From the NCBI GenBank assembly GCA_963697205.1, contig CAVONB010000010.1, forward strand, positions 248,001 to 312,000: a stretch of DNA of 64,000 nucleotides. Direction: 5' to 3'. This document shows positions 17,421-26,187 of this stretch, piece after piece. The stretch is from CAVONB01 sp963697205 (lineage in GTDB: Bacteria; Pseudomonadota; Alphaproteobacteria; Rhizobiales; Hyphomicrobiaceae). Every line of letters begins with the position of its first letter. Position 1 is the stretch's first letter. The notes below the pieces were generated by a model. It was not told the origin of the DNA. It saw only the letters and a program-made list of their open reading frames with translations, and made no database searches. The translations under genes and the position numbers were made by a program.

Positions 17421-18023
17421 CTACGGCCGCGCGGGCGCCGCCATCGGCTGAGCGTCGCGCTGTGCCGCAGTTTCGGGTGGCGGGCGGCACGCGCCGTCGA
17501 TCCCGCGCCCCGCACTATGGCGGCGCGCAATTCCCTCCACGACGCGATCGTAGAGCCCACGTTCGGCCACAGGGTAGGCTATGGCCCAGCTCGACACCAG
17601 ACGTCCGCCGCAGGCGAACGTGGTGCGATGATAGAACATCAGCCCGTCCTTGATCCCCGAGACGACAAACCACGTGCGCCGCGTCGGGGCATAGTCGAGC
17701 GCGGCGGCCGGATACACTTCGGCCAGCATCCGGGCACGGTAGGCGGCGAGCGTCTCGCCTTCGTCATTCCAGAACGCCTCCGCCAGCAGCCGCGACCGCC
17801 CGTCGCGTGATACCAGCGCGATGCTGTCGCCCTCCCGCTCGGTATCGTCCGCGAGCGGCGCGAACAGCGCGCCTGGATAGCTGAGTGTGAAGCCGTGCAG
17901 CGCGCCGCGATAGGCCTGCCAGCCATCCACGGGCGACGTGCCGCCGGCCGTGGGAAGGGCCAGTACGCCGATGATCGAAAGAACAAGGCACCACCAGGGG
18001 TGCCGTGCACGGCTTGAGTACAT
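17421..18023 (-). CDS. Hypothetical exported protein
   Basis: Unrecognised 200-residue protein. The ATG at 18021-18023 has GGAGG at ideal spacing and is preferred over an ATG 15 bases upstream. The N-terminus is a signal peptide (WWCLVLSIIGVLALPTAGG), so the product is probably periplasmic. The mature part begins DGWQAYRGALHGFTLSYPGALFAPL and contains DYAPTRRTWFVVSGIKDGL and FYHRTTFACGGRLVSSW. This compact alpha/beta pattern resembles small alphaproteobacterial periplasmic proteins of unknown function. It lies about 50 bp upstream of gluQRS on the same strand and may be co-transcribed. Confidence 0.72.
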   Translation of the reverse strand: MYSSRARHPWWCLVLSIIGVLALPTAGGTSPVDGWQAYRGALHGFTLSYPGALFAPLADDTEREGDSIALVSRDGRSRLLAEAFWNDEGETLAAYRARMLAEVYPAAALDYAPTRRTWFVVSGIKDGLMFYHRTTFACGGRLVSSWAIAYPVAERGLYDRVVEGIARRHSAGRGIDGACRPPPETAAQRDAQPMAAPARP

Positions 18024-18274
18024 GTCGGCCTCCATCATCGTCTTCGGCCCCGCACGACCGAGCCACGAAATCGCATCGCTAAGCCCCTACGAGCCCGCAC
18101 GCGCTCGTGTTCCCGATAAAACCCTGATGCCGGCCGCAGCGCGGCAGTCAATTGCAAATTCAGACCACAACCCGCGATATCGGCTAAGGTTCCAGTCCGA
18201 CACGCTCGGGAACCGGGCGTCGGCGCAGAGACACAGGTCGTGCCCCGCCGCTGAATTTAGTGCACAGGCTAACG

Positions 18275-18971
18275 ATGCCAGCCCGCCGAGAAAACCCGCT
18301 ACGCTCGAAAACAGTCCTGCCTCGCGCAAATGTCATCGAGAGCCTCGACGACATCCGCACCGGCGTGCGTGCGCTGCGCCGCAAGTGCGCGATCATGCGA
18401 CACTGCCACGACCGTGCGGGCGATCCGCCGCTGCGCCGGCGCGCGCCCGGGTTTCGAGGGACTGGCGCGCATCGTCGTCGGCCAGCAGCTCTCGGTCTCC
18501 AGCGCCGAGGCGATCTGGACACGCACCGCCGCCACGGTCGCCCCGTTCCGCGCCGACATCCTCCTGGCGCTGTCGGACGCGGAGCTGAAGGCCGCTGGCC
18601 TCTCGGCAGCCAAGATACGCACGTTGCGCGCCACCGCCGCCGCCGTCGTTGCCGGCGACATCGACTTCGCGCGCCTCGCCAAAGCAGGCGAGGAGGACTT
18701 CCGTGCTGAGCTGACGGCCGTCTCCGGCATCGGCCCGTGGACCGCCGATATCTTCCGTTTGTTCTGTCTCGGCCACCGCGACGCCTTCGCGCCGGGCGAC
18801 CTCGCGCTGCAGGTCGCGGTCCAGTACGCCATGCGAATGGAGGCGCGCCCGGCCGCCGACGCACTAGCCGAGATCGCCGAGCGCTGGCGTCCCTGGCGCG
18901 GCGTCGCCGCCCGCCTGCTCTGGGCCTATTACAAGGTCGAAAAAGACGCCCGCTCCGGCGTGCCGATGTGA
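18275..18971 (+). pseudogene. DNA-3-methyladenine glycosylase (AlkA-type HhH-GPD), frameshifted
   Basis: Base-excision glycosylase of the helix-hairpin-helix GPD class, read in two frames. The first frame, from ATG 18275, gives the expected N-terminal half (ESLDDIRTGVRALRRKCA ... AGDPPLRRRAPGF). After about base 18453 the family sequence continues in another frame: GFEGLARIVVGQQLSVSSA, the HhH motif VSGIGPWTADIF and the catalytic Asp region FAPGDLALQVAV. Removing one T in the run at 18452-18454 would restore a single ~230-residue protein. A shorter product starting at 18330 would lack the native N-terminus. Sequencing error and true mutation cannot be separated here. Confidence 0.82.
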
Positions 18972-19014
18972 GCCACCGGGAGGTCGTACCTCCGTCCGGG
19001 CACGGTCACGCCTT

Positions 19015-20646
19015 TTACGCCGCACCCGCCACGATGCCGGCCCGCGCATCCTCGCGGATCATGTCGGCGGCCTTCTCCGCGATCATAATGACCGGCGCAT
19101 TCGTGTTGCCCGAAACGACGCTCGGCATGATCGAGGCATCCACCACGCGCAGTCCCGAGAACCCGTTGACGCGCAACCGTGCATCGACGACGGCGTTCGC
19201 GTCCGCGCCCATCCGGCATGTCGTCGTGGGATGGAACGCTGTGCTCCCGCGCTGGCGGATGTAGGCGAGGATGTCTGCGTCGCTCTCCACCTTGGGGCCC
19301 GGCTCGTACTCACCCGCCACGAAGGGCGCGATCGCTGGTTGGCTCATGATGCCGCGCACGATCTTGAAGGCGTCCACCATCACCGCGCAGTCCTTGGCGG
19401 ACGCCAGATAGCCGCCGTGGATGCGCGGTGCGACATGCGGGTCGGCCGAGCCGAGCGTCACGGATCCGCGGCTCTCAGGCCGCAGCAGCAGAAACGGCGT
19501 GTTGAAGCCGGAGAAGGGATGCAGCGTTGTGCCGATCTTGTCCGCCGAGAACAGCACGACGTGCGTTTGCACGTCGGGATGCGCGACGCTCGGGTCCGTC
19601 TTGATGAAGCCGCCAGCGCTGGCGGCACCGCGCGCGAGCGGCCCGCGCCGCTGCAGCACGTACTGCAGTCCCGCGCCGATGCTGCGTGCCAAGCTGTTGA
19701 CGGTGTCGTTGAGCGTGACCGGCTGCGTGCAGCGCCAGATCAGCCGGCAGGTGTAATGGTCCTGCATGTCCGCGCCGACCGCCGGCCGGTCCGCGACAAC
19801 GGCGATGCCGTGTGCCTTGAGCTGCGCGGCCGGTCCGATGCCGGACAGCATCAGAAGTTGCGGGGACTGGAACGCACCGAGCGACAGGACCACCTCGCCG
19901 CGGGCGCGGGCCGTGCGCAACTGGCCGCCTTGCTCATACGCGATGCCAACCGCTCGCTTTCCCTCCAGAAGAATGCGTGTCGCCAGCGAATGGGTGTCGA
20001 TCTTGAGGTTCGCCCGTCGCTTCGCCGGCCACAGATAGCCGCGCGAGGCCGACCATCGGATTCCGCCACGCATAGTCGTCTGATAGTAGCCGAAGCCCTC
20101 CTGCTGCGCACCGTTGAAATCCGGCGTCAACGGATACCCTGCCTGTTGCGCGGCCGTCAGGTAGGCATCGGCCAGCGGATGACGATCGCGCATGTCGGAG
20201 ACGGCGAGCGGCCCGCCCTTGCCGTGAAAGGCGTCGTCGTCGCGGTGCTGCTGATCCTCCGATTTCTTGAAGTAGGGCAGGACGTCGTCGTAGCTCCAGC
20301 CGTTGCAGCCGAGCTGACGCCAGTGATTGTAGTCCTCCGCGTGGCCGCGCAGGTAGAGCAAGCCGTTGATGGAGCTCGATCCGCCCAGCACCTTGCCGCG
20401 CGGTTGCTGGATGCGTCGGTCCGCGCAGTGCGGCTCGGGCTCCGTCGAGAACAGCCAGTTGACGCTGGCATTGGTGAAATTACGCCCATAGCCCAGCGGG
20501 ATGTGGATCCACGGGCCGTAGTCGTGTCCGCCCGCCTCCAGCAGCAGCACGCGATGGCGCCCGTCTTCGGTCAATCGGTTGGCCAGCACCGATCCGGCGC
20601 TTCCCGCGCCGACGATGATGTAATCGAACTCGTCGCTGCCGCTCAT
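19015..20646 (-). CDS. GMC-family FAD oxidoreductase (choline/alcohol dehydrogenase-like)
   Basis: Flavoprotein alcohol dehydrogenase of 543 residues. The FAD dinucleotide-binding motif is DYIIVGAGSAGSVLANRL at the N-terminus. GMC signature 1 is PRGKVLGGSSSINGLLYLRG (about residue 83) and signature 2 is GAFQSPQLLMLSGIGP. The catalytic His lies in TAFHPTTTCRMG, and the closing region reads VVDASIMPSVVSGNTNAPVIM. It resembles choline dehydrogenases and aliphatic-alcohol dehydrogenases; the substrate is not certain because no betaine genes are adjacent. It is divergent from the phospholipase-like gene, with about 250 bp between them. Confidence 0.93.
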   Translation of the reverse strand: MSGSDEFDYIIVGAGSAGSVLANRLTEDGRHRVLLLEAGGHDYGPWIHIPLGYGRNFTNASVNWLFSTEPEPHCADRRIQQPRGKVLGGSSSINGLLYLRGHAEDYNHWRQLGCNGWSYDDVLPYFKKSEDQQHRDDDAFHGKGGPLAVSDMRDRHPLADAYLTAAQQAGYPLTPDFNGAQQEGFGYYQTTMRGGIRWSASRGYLWPAKRRANLKIDTHSLATRILLEGKRAVGIAYEQGGQLRTARARGEVVLSLGAFQSPQLLMLSGIGPAAQLKAHGIAVVADRPAVGADMQDHYTCRLIWRCTQPVTLNDTVNSLARSIGAGLQYVLQRRGPLARGAASAGGFIKTDPSVAHPDVQTHVVLFSADKIGTTLHPFSGFNTPFLLLRPESRGSVTLGSADPHVAPRIHGGYLASAKDCAVMVDAFKIVRGIMSQPAIAPFVAGEYEPGPKVESDADILAYIRQRGSTAFHPTTTCRMGADANAVVDARLRVNGFSGLRVVDASIMPSVVSGNTNAPVIMIAEKAADMIREDARAGIVAGAA

Positions 20647-20900
20647 GATGGCGCCCCGCCTGCCGCTTCGTTGCGCGATGTTTGCCCGGATTTCGCGCGA
20701 AAGCCAGTGGCCGTTCTATTTCCCTTGTTCTTGTCGGGGCGGTGCCCGGACAAGGCGCCGGCGCGCACCGATGCCGACCGGTGCAGCAGGAACCCAGGAG
20801 CAACGGCGCTGGGGATATTGGCGGTCACTTGATCTAGGTGGCTTCCCCAGACAGCGCCCGATCCGTTATGCCAACGGCAGGTCCGCAAGGGGGAAAGCTC

Positions 20901-21815
20901 ATGTTCCGTGAATTCGTCCGCCACTTCATTCTGGCTTTGGCTGTTCTGTGCACCACCACGCTTCATCTGCACGCCCAGGACAACCAGTGCACCGTCAACG
21001 GCTGCGGTCCCGGCGGCGTCTTGGGCAAGCTCATCCCTAACAAGTACCAGGGCTACTTCGCCCAGTGCGAATTCAAGAACGCATGCGACAAGCACGACAA
21101 ATGCTACAGTAACTGCATGAAGTGCTCGAGCTGGTACGGCACAGAGAGGTGTAAGGAGAAATCCTGCTGGTTCAGCTGGGAAAACACGTTCAAGAGCCAG
21201 TGTGACGAGCAGCTGTATACGGACATCAGCCTGGCAAACCAGGGCAACCGGGTGTGTGACGGCTTCGCGAGCGTCTACAAGGCGGCAGTCAAGCTGCTGG
21301 GCTGCAACTTCTACTACGGCCAGAAGTTCTCGCGCGACAAGCAGCTGCAGTTCCAGAAGAACTTCGACGCATTGATGCAGTACTACGAGTTCCACCGCAG
21401 GAACGATATCCCGCTCGATCGCAAGTCTCTGGACGCCGTCATCGACCAGCTTTCGCGCAGCCCTGCGGTCGAGAAGAACATCTTCGATTTTTCCATCAGG
21501 AAAGGCGCGCCCACGCTGTCGGTCGAAGCCTTCGATATGGGCACTGCAGGCGCGCCGAAACCGGCGCCGGAGACGCTCGCCAAGGGCGTACGCATCAGCC
21601 GCTACATCAACGGCATCGAGGTCACGAACATGATCGACGACAGCGCGACGTTTGCGGCCAGGAACGTTCCCGCATCGCGTCAGCCGTTCGACCTGAAGAT
21701 CGAGCTGGACCTGAAGCAGGGCACGGGTCCCACGGCTTCCGAGAAGTTCGACTACGAGACCTTCCGGGATCTGCGGCAGCTGAAGGATCTCGACAAGCTC
21801 GCCCCCGGCCGCTAG
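20901..21815 (+). CDS. Secreted phospholipase A2-like protein
   Basis: Exported 304-residue protein with a signal peptide at residues 1-26 (FILALAVLCTTTLHLHAQ). The mature N-terminus carries CTVNGCGPGGVLG, like a PLA2 calcium loop, and then NACDKHDKCYSNC, a PLA2 catalytic helix with the His65-Asp66 dyad. Many cysteines (about 14 in residues 30-140) imply disulfides. A distal acidic stretch CDEQLYTDI could supply the supporting Asp. The layout resembles conodipine/group IX-like secreted PLA2 more than the usual bacterial group XIV type (inference). The C-terminal ~150 residues are unrecognised. AAGGGGGAAA precedes the ATG at 20901. Confidence 0.75.
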   Translation: MFREFVRHFILALAVLCTTTLHLHAQDNQCTVNGCGPGGVLGKLIPNKYQGYFAQCEFKNACDKHDKCYSNCMKCSSWYGTERCKEKSCWFSWENTFKSQCDEQLYTDISLANQGNRVCDGFASVYKAAVKLLGCNFYYGQKFSRDKQLQFQKNFDALMQYYEFHRRNDIPLDRKSLDAVIDQLSRSPAVEKNIFDFSIRKGAPTLSVEAFDMGTAGAPKPAPETLAKGVRISRYINGIEVTNMIDDSATFAARNVPASRQPFDLKIELDLKQGTGPTASEKFDYETFRDLRQLKDLDKLAPGR

Positions 21816-21855
21816 CGCGCCGGCGCGGTGGTGCGCGACGATCCTGGCACGTCGC

Positions 21856-23640
21856 CTACCCGCGCCGGGCCAGGCGTTCCGACGACGCCATCAGGCTGAT
21901 CACGGCCAGCAGGTCGTCGGTCGCAGCCAGCGTCAGGAAGGCGCGGCGCAGCAGGGGATCGTCGCCCGGTTCCTCGTTGCGGCCCATGTAGAAGCGGAAC
22001 AGCTGTCGCACGAAGCACTGCTTGAACATCATCGAGTTCGTCAGCGTCTTGAGCGCACCGACCGCGGTCTCGGTCTTCGTTTCGCCTTCGTCGAGGAAAT
22101 CGATCTCGACGGCCGGATCGATTGCAAAACCGTTCTCCTTGGTGCGCCAGCGACCCAGCGCGTCGTAGTTCTCCTGCGCGAACCCGAACGGATCGATCAC
22201 GCGGTGGCAGCCGATGCACGCCTTCTTTGCCGTCAGCGTCTCGATGCGCTCGCGCTCCGTCGATGACGTGTTCTCGTAAAGCGTCGTGTCAATGCCGGGC
22301 GGCGGCGGCTGCATCTCCATGCACATCACCTTGCGCACCCAGAACACGCCGCGCTTGACCGGCCGCGAGCTGGTCGGGCCCGAGTGCGACGCGATGACGG
22401 CGGGCTGCGTGAAGATGCCGAGCCGCTGCGTCGGATCGAGCGCTACCGGCGTCTGGGCCCCGCTCGCCTTGGCGTCGAGCTGATAGAGCTTGGCGACGTC
22501 GTCGGGCACGTAGGACACCGTGGCCTGTGTGATGTCGGCGAGCTTCGGTCGGGCCGTGCCGAGCTGCGCCTTCAAGAAGCGGTCCGTCTCCGCCAGCATG
22601 GCGTCGGCCAGCTTGCCGGTGAAATCGGGAAACGTCTCCTGCGAGATCGTGAATGTGCCCGGCTCCTTCAGCTCCAGCCAGGCTTTGAAGAAGCGCAACA
22701 GTTTCTCGCGCGCCTGCGGGGAGGCGACGATGGTCGCGATGGTTTGCTGCGCGACCTCGCGGGTCGCCAGATGCCGCCGCGGCGCCTCCGGTTCGAAGCC
22801 GAGCGCATCGGGCGGTGAATCCGCGATGATGTAGGTCAGCGCCTGCAGCAGCTGCGACGGCGAAAGCCGGCCGCGCCAGTCGACGTCGAGCTCCTTGCGG
22901 AACAGGAAGTCGGGCGACTTCAAAACGACTTCGACCAGATCGCCGGTGGCCTGCGCCAGCCCGGCCTTGGCGACACCCGCGGCTTGGAATCCGATGATGC
23001 GGTCGATCTGCGCATCGCCGATGTCGCCACGGAATGCGCGCAGCACGAACCGGCGGCCCTTCGACGTGATGCACCCGGCATCGCCCGCCGCACAGTCGAT
23101 CACCGCGCGCGGCCGCTTGCGCACGTTAGCGACGATGCCCGCGATCCAGTCGCCCAGAGGCCCCAGATTGGCGGCATTGAAGCTCAGCATCTCCGCGTAT
23201 TCGTAGTTCGTCTGCAGCGGATCTTTCGGCATCACCGTCATGGCCCGATTGTCCGCGATACCGGGCAGCAGCGCGGCGACCGACGCATCGAGCTGCGCGC
23301 GCGTCAGCCGGAAGATGCGCTTGGCCGGAAGATCCGCCGCCTCGATCGGAAAATAGCGCCGCGCCGTGGACAGCCGGAGCGCGTCGGGCGAACTCGTGTC
23401 GACGGCAAAGAGCTCGCGATCCGGAGCCTGGGCTGCCGCACCCTCGCCGCTGGTGTTGGCGGCACGAGCGTCGACGGCAGTGCCCGCCGCGTCTGCCTTT
23501 GCCGGCGGCACGGCAGGCGCATCGGCGGCACGCAAAGGCATTGCCGCAAGGACCACGAAAGCGGTTTGCAGCGCCAATCGCGCGATCCGCGCGATCGTGC
23601 CGGCTGCGTGGCGCTGCGGCATCATCGAACGCACAGTCAT
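21856..23640 (-). CDS. DUF1592/DUF1588/DUF1585 domain protein (planctomycete-type), exported
   Basis: Exported protein of 594 residues (signal AGTIARIARLALQTAFVVLAA). Domain order matches the DUF1587/1592-1588-1585 architecture. A DUF1592-like region contains DFLFRKELDVDW and LSPSQLLQALTYIIADSPPD. A DUF1588-like region contains HSGPTSSRPVKRGVFWVRKV and ENTSSTERERIE. A DUF1585-like tail follows. KACIGCHRVIDPFGFAQENYD contains a CxxCH sequence that could bind haem c. The function is unknown; these proteins are thought to be extracytoplasmic and possibly redox-active. It overlaps the upstream DUF1552 gene by four bases (ATGA), so the two form an operon. Confidence 0.85.
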   Translation of the reverse strand: MTVRSMMPQRHAAGTIARIARLALQTAFVVLAAMPLRAADAPAVPPAKADAAGTAVDARAANTSGEGAAAQAPDRELFAVDTSSPDALRLSTARRYFPIEAADLPAKRIFRLTRAQLDASVAALLPGIADNRAMTVMPKDPLQTNYEYAEMLSFNAANLGPLGDWIAGIVANVRKRPRAVIDCAAGDAGCITSKGRRFVLRAFRGDIGDAQIDRIIGFQAAGVAKAGLAQATGDLVEVVLKSPDFLFRKELDVDWRGRLSPSQLLQALTYIIADSPPDALGFEPEAPRRHLATREVAQQTIATIVASPQAREKLLRFFKAWLELKEPGTFTISQETFPDFTGKLADAMLAETDRFLKAQLGTARPKLADITQATVSYVPDDVAKLYQLDAKASGAQTPVALDPTQRLGIFTQPAVIASHSGPTSSRPVKRGVFWVRKVMCMEMQPPPPGIDTTLYENTSSTERERIETLTAKKACIGCHRVIDPFGFAQENYDALGRWRTKENGFAIDPAVEIDFLDEGETKTETAVGALKTLTNSMMFKQCFVRQLFRFYMGRNEEPGDDPLLRRAFLTLAATDDLLAVISLMASSERLARRG

Positions 23641-25079
23641 ATGATCGGGCCCTGGCACAGGCTCTTCAGTCCGAACGTCTCGTCGCCCATCCCGGCCGCC
23701 CGCAGGCACGACAGATGCAGATCGTTGTTGTTGCGTCCGCGCGCGTCGACGATCCGGCCGGTCTCGAACCGCCCGCCGCCTTGCCCGGCGAACACAAAGG
23801 GAATGTTGGTCAGGTAGTGCCCGCTGGAGCTGTTCGACCAGCATTCCATGCCGAGCAACACCGAGCTGTTGTAGAGCGCCGATTTGCCGCCGCCGTCGTC
23901 GATCGCCTTCATCGCCGCCAGCAGGTTGGCGAACTTCTCCGCGTAGTAGGTGTCGATTTTGACCAGCGCGTTGACGTCGCCGTTGTGCTCCAGCGTGTGG
24001 TGGGCCTTGTGGATGCCCCGGCTCGGCCACGTCTGCCCGCTCGATCCCCCCGACAGCGTGAATGCGGCGACGCGCGTCAGATCCAGCTCGAAGGCGAGCT
24101 TGATCATCGAAATCATCTGGTCGTGCACGGGCGACAGTGTATCGAGGTTGCTCTTGTTGGCGCCGTTGCCGTTGGGCCGCTTGGGCGGCGTGCAGGCAGC
24201 CGCCACAGCCTTCTGAACGGCTGCCGCCGGCGCGGCGCCCGGCGCCTGGCGAACCGCCCGCTCCGACTGGCTCCACATCTCGATCAGACCGTCGAGCTTG
24301 CGCGCGTGCTCGCTGTCCATGCCGAAGCGGCGCTTGGCGTCCTTCACGTCGGCCAGAATGAAGTCGACGACGCTCGCGCGCCGCTCCAGCGCCGTCTCCA
24401 TCGCGCCCGTGTGCCCGCGCGGCTGGTTCGACTGTGCGGTGCACGCGTGTGCGGCCGCCCGCATCAGCATGTCGTAGACCTGGCCGGAATCCTGGATCGG
24501 CTCGATCGCGTTGCCGTGGCGCGTGTCGCCCTTCTGCCGGTTGCGGAAGGAGATGTAGCGGTTGCCGACGCCGACGTTGTCGGCATCCGAATGCGCGCCC
24601 GCGCCGATGTGCAGGCTCGCCAGCGGCACGTCCTTCATGTCGGCGCGCGATCGATAGTGATTGGCGATGCGCACGTCGATCGATTCGTGGTCGGTGTAGG
24701 CAAAGTAGGAATCGTTCTTGTAATACTTGTAGCTGTTGCCCGTTGTGCAGCCGATCACGCCGGCAGCGTGCTCCTCCTTGTAGCCGTTGCTCTTGGGGCT
24801 GCCGCCGTGGATGTTCATGCCCTTGAACAAGATCAGGTCGCTGGCATGCGGCGCCAGCGGCGCGATCGGCGTGCCGTCGAGCTTCGCCAGCGAGGCGACG
24901 TGCGTGCGGCTCGGGTAGAACGCGCCGCCCTTGAAGAACAGCACATAGCGCGGCGCCTTCGCGAACGGCGTTTCCGCCGCATAGGCCATGCTTCTGAGTA
25001 CGGGCTGGAGAAACAGCGCCGACAGCCCGTAGATCTTGATCAGCTCCCGACGCGTCAAAGGGTGGCTCGGCCGTCCCAT
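23637..25079 (-). CDS. DUF1552 domain protein, Tat-exported
   Basis: Protein of 480 residues with an N-terminal twin-arginine motif LTRRELIK followed by a hydrophobic stretch (YGLSALFLQPVL). The body matches DUF1552: RYVLFFKGGAFYPSRTH, NIHGGSPKSNGYKEEHAAGV, SIDVRIANHYRSR and the C-terminal SSGHYLTNIPFVFAGQGGG. DUF1552 proteins travel with DUF1592/1588/1585 partners in Planctomycetes, Myxobacteria and scattered Proteobacteria. Tat export implies that it folds, perhaps with a cofactor, before export. The ATG at 25077-25079 puts the Tat motif at the N-terminus; the longer reading to 25370 is not supported. Confidence 0.86.
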   Translation of the reverse strand: MGRPSHPLTRRELIKIYGLSALFLQPVLRSMAYAAETPFAKAPRYVLFFKGGAFYPSRTHVASLAKLDGTPIAPLAPHASDLILFKGMNIHGGSPKSNGYKEEHAAGVIGCTTGNSYKYYKNDSYFAYTDHESIDVRIANHYRSRADMKDVPLASLHIGAGAHSDADNVGVGNRYISFRNRQKGDTRHGNAIEPIQDSGQVYDMLMRAAAHACTAQSNQPRGHTGAMETALERRASVVDFILADVKDAKRRFGMDSEHARKLDGLIEMWSQSERAVRQAPGAAPAAAVQKAVAAACTPPKRPNGNGANKSNLDTLSPVHDQMISMIKLAFELDLTRVAAFTLSGGSSGQTWPSRGIHKAHHTLEHNGDVNALVKIDTYYAEKFANLLAAMKAIDDGGGKSALYNSSVLLGMECWSNSSSGHYLTNIPFVFAGQGGGRFETGRIVDARGRNNNDLHLSCLRAAGMGDETFGLKSLCQGPII

Positions 25080-25405
25080 CGAACGTACACTCCGGTTTGT
25101 CTGCGATGGCGAAAGTTGCCCATAGAAAAGCGGCGGACTTTCAAAGGGTTTCGGGCAACATCGGGGCCAATGACGGCCGAAACGCGCGTTGCTCGGACAC
25201 CGGCGCACCATGTCCGCGTGCCCGCGCGGTCGGGCGGACGAGCGTCCCGGTCGAGCGTCCAGGTAAGCGTCCAGGTCGAGCACTTGTGTGGTTGGCCTGG
25301 TGGTCGCGTGCGTGTTCGGCCTTGGGGTTGCGTTGCCGTCAGCATCGCGATTTGCGATGCTTGCGCGCACGCCTTCGATCCGATTGTGAAAAGGACCACC
25401 GCTCG
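25080..25405. other. Divergent intergenic region between the DUF1552 and carboxylesterase genes
   Basis: This 326-bp promoter-bearing gap holds no supportable gene. A short local repeat occurs at about 25239-25280, where AGCGTCC(C/A)GGT appears three times in quick succession. It could be an operator or chance similarity. Confidence 0.4.
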
Positions 25406-26050
25406 ATGCCGCACGTGGATGGACCGCGCCTCATGCCGGCAGGCGCGCCGCGCGCGCTGGTCGTCCTGCTGCATGGCTACGGCGCCAATGGCGAAGACCT
25501 GATCGAGCTCGGTCGCTACTGGCAGCCGCGACTGCCGGGCGTGGCGTTCGCAGCACCCCATGCGCCCGAAGCTCTGCCGATGATGGCGGAAGGCCGGCAG
25601 TGGTTCGACCTGACCTTCCGCGATCCCGGCGAATACTGGCGCGGTGTCACCGCGGCCGCCCCCGTGCTCGAGGCCTTCCTGGAGACCGAGCTCGCCCGGT
25701 TGCAGCTGTCCGGCGACCAGCTGGCCCTGGTCGGCTTCAGTCAGGGTACGATGATGGCGCTGCACGTCGGTCTGCGGCGCGCTGCACCGCCAGCCGCGAT
25801 CATCGGCTATTCCGGCATGATCGCGGGGCCTGAGCGGCTCGAGGCGGAAATCACCGCCCGCCCGCCCGTGCTCTTGATCCACGGCACCGACGACGACGTC
25901 ATCCCGGTCGAGGCGCTCCATGTCACCCGCGAATCGCTGGCCGCGGCCGGTGTGCCCGTCTCCTGGCACGCCCGCGAGCGCCTCGGCCATTCGATCGATA
26001 TGGAAGGGCTCGAGCTGGGGGCCAAATTCCTGGGCCAAGCCTGGGTTTGA
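25406..26050 (+). CDS. Phospholipase/carboxylesterase family alpha/beta hydrolase
   Basis: Cytoplasmic serine hydrolase of 214 residues, carboxylesterase/acyl-protein-thioesterase family (EstB-like). The oxyanion strand is VVLLHGYGANGEDLI, the nucleophile elbow is VGFSQGTMMAL, the Asp lies in LLIHGTDDDVIP and the His in RLGHSIDMEGLELG. YWRGVTAAAPVLEAFLETEL is the usual link before the nucleophile. The substrate is unspecified short acyl esters or lysophospholipids. The ATG at 25406 has AAAGGACC upstream; the long reading before it is antisense to the DUF1552 region. Confidence 0.92.
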   Translation: MPHVDGPRLMPAGAPRALVVLLHGYGANGEDLIELGRYWQPRLPGVAFAAPHAPEALPMMAEGRQWFDLTFRDPGEYWRGVTAAAPVLEAFLETELARLQLSGDQLALVGFSQGTMMALHVGLRRAAPPAAIIGYSGMIAGPERLEAEITARPPVLLIHGTDDDVIPVEALHVTRESLAAAGVPVSWHARERLGHSIDMEGLELGAKFLGQAWV

Positions 26051-26187
26051 GGCATTTTCGCCATCCCTCGCCACCCCTCTTGTGGGCCACCTTCACAGAC
26101 CCGACATTGAACGGTAGTATTGCGGTTGAGCGCGAGTGCGACGTGCGTGACCCAGTCCGAAGGGATTGAGTTCAGGAAGCACGAACC

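Noticed and set aside
23641..24444. N-terminal extension of the DUF1592 protein to 24444
   Set aside because: The extension reads through the DUF1552 gene in another frame. The start at 23640 overlaps the upstream stop (ATGA) and gives a clean signal peptide.
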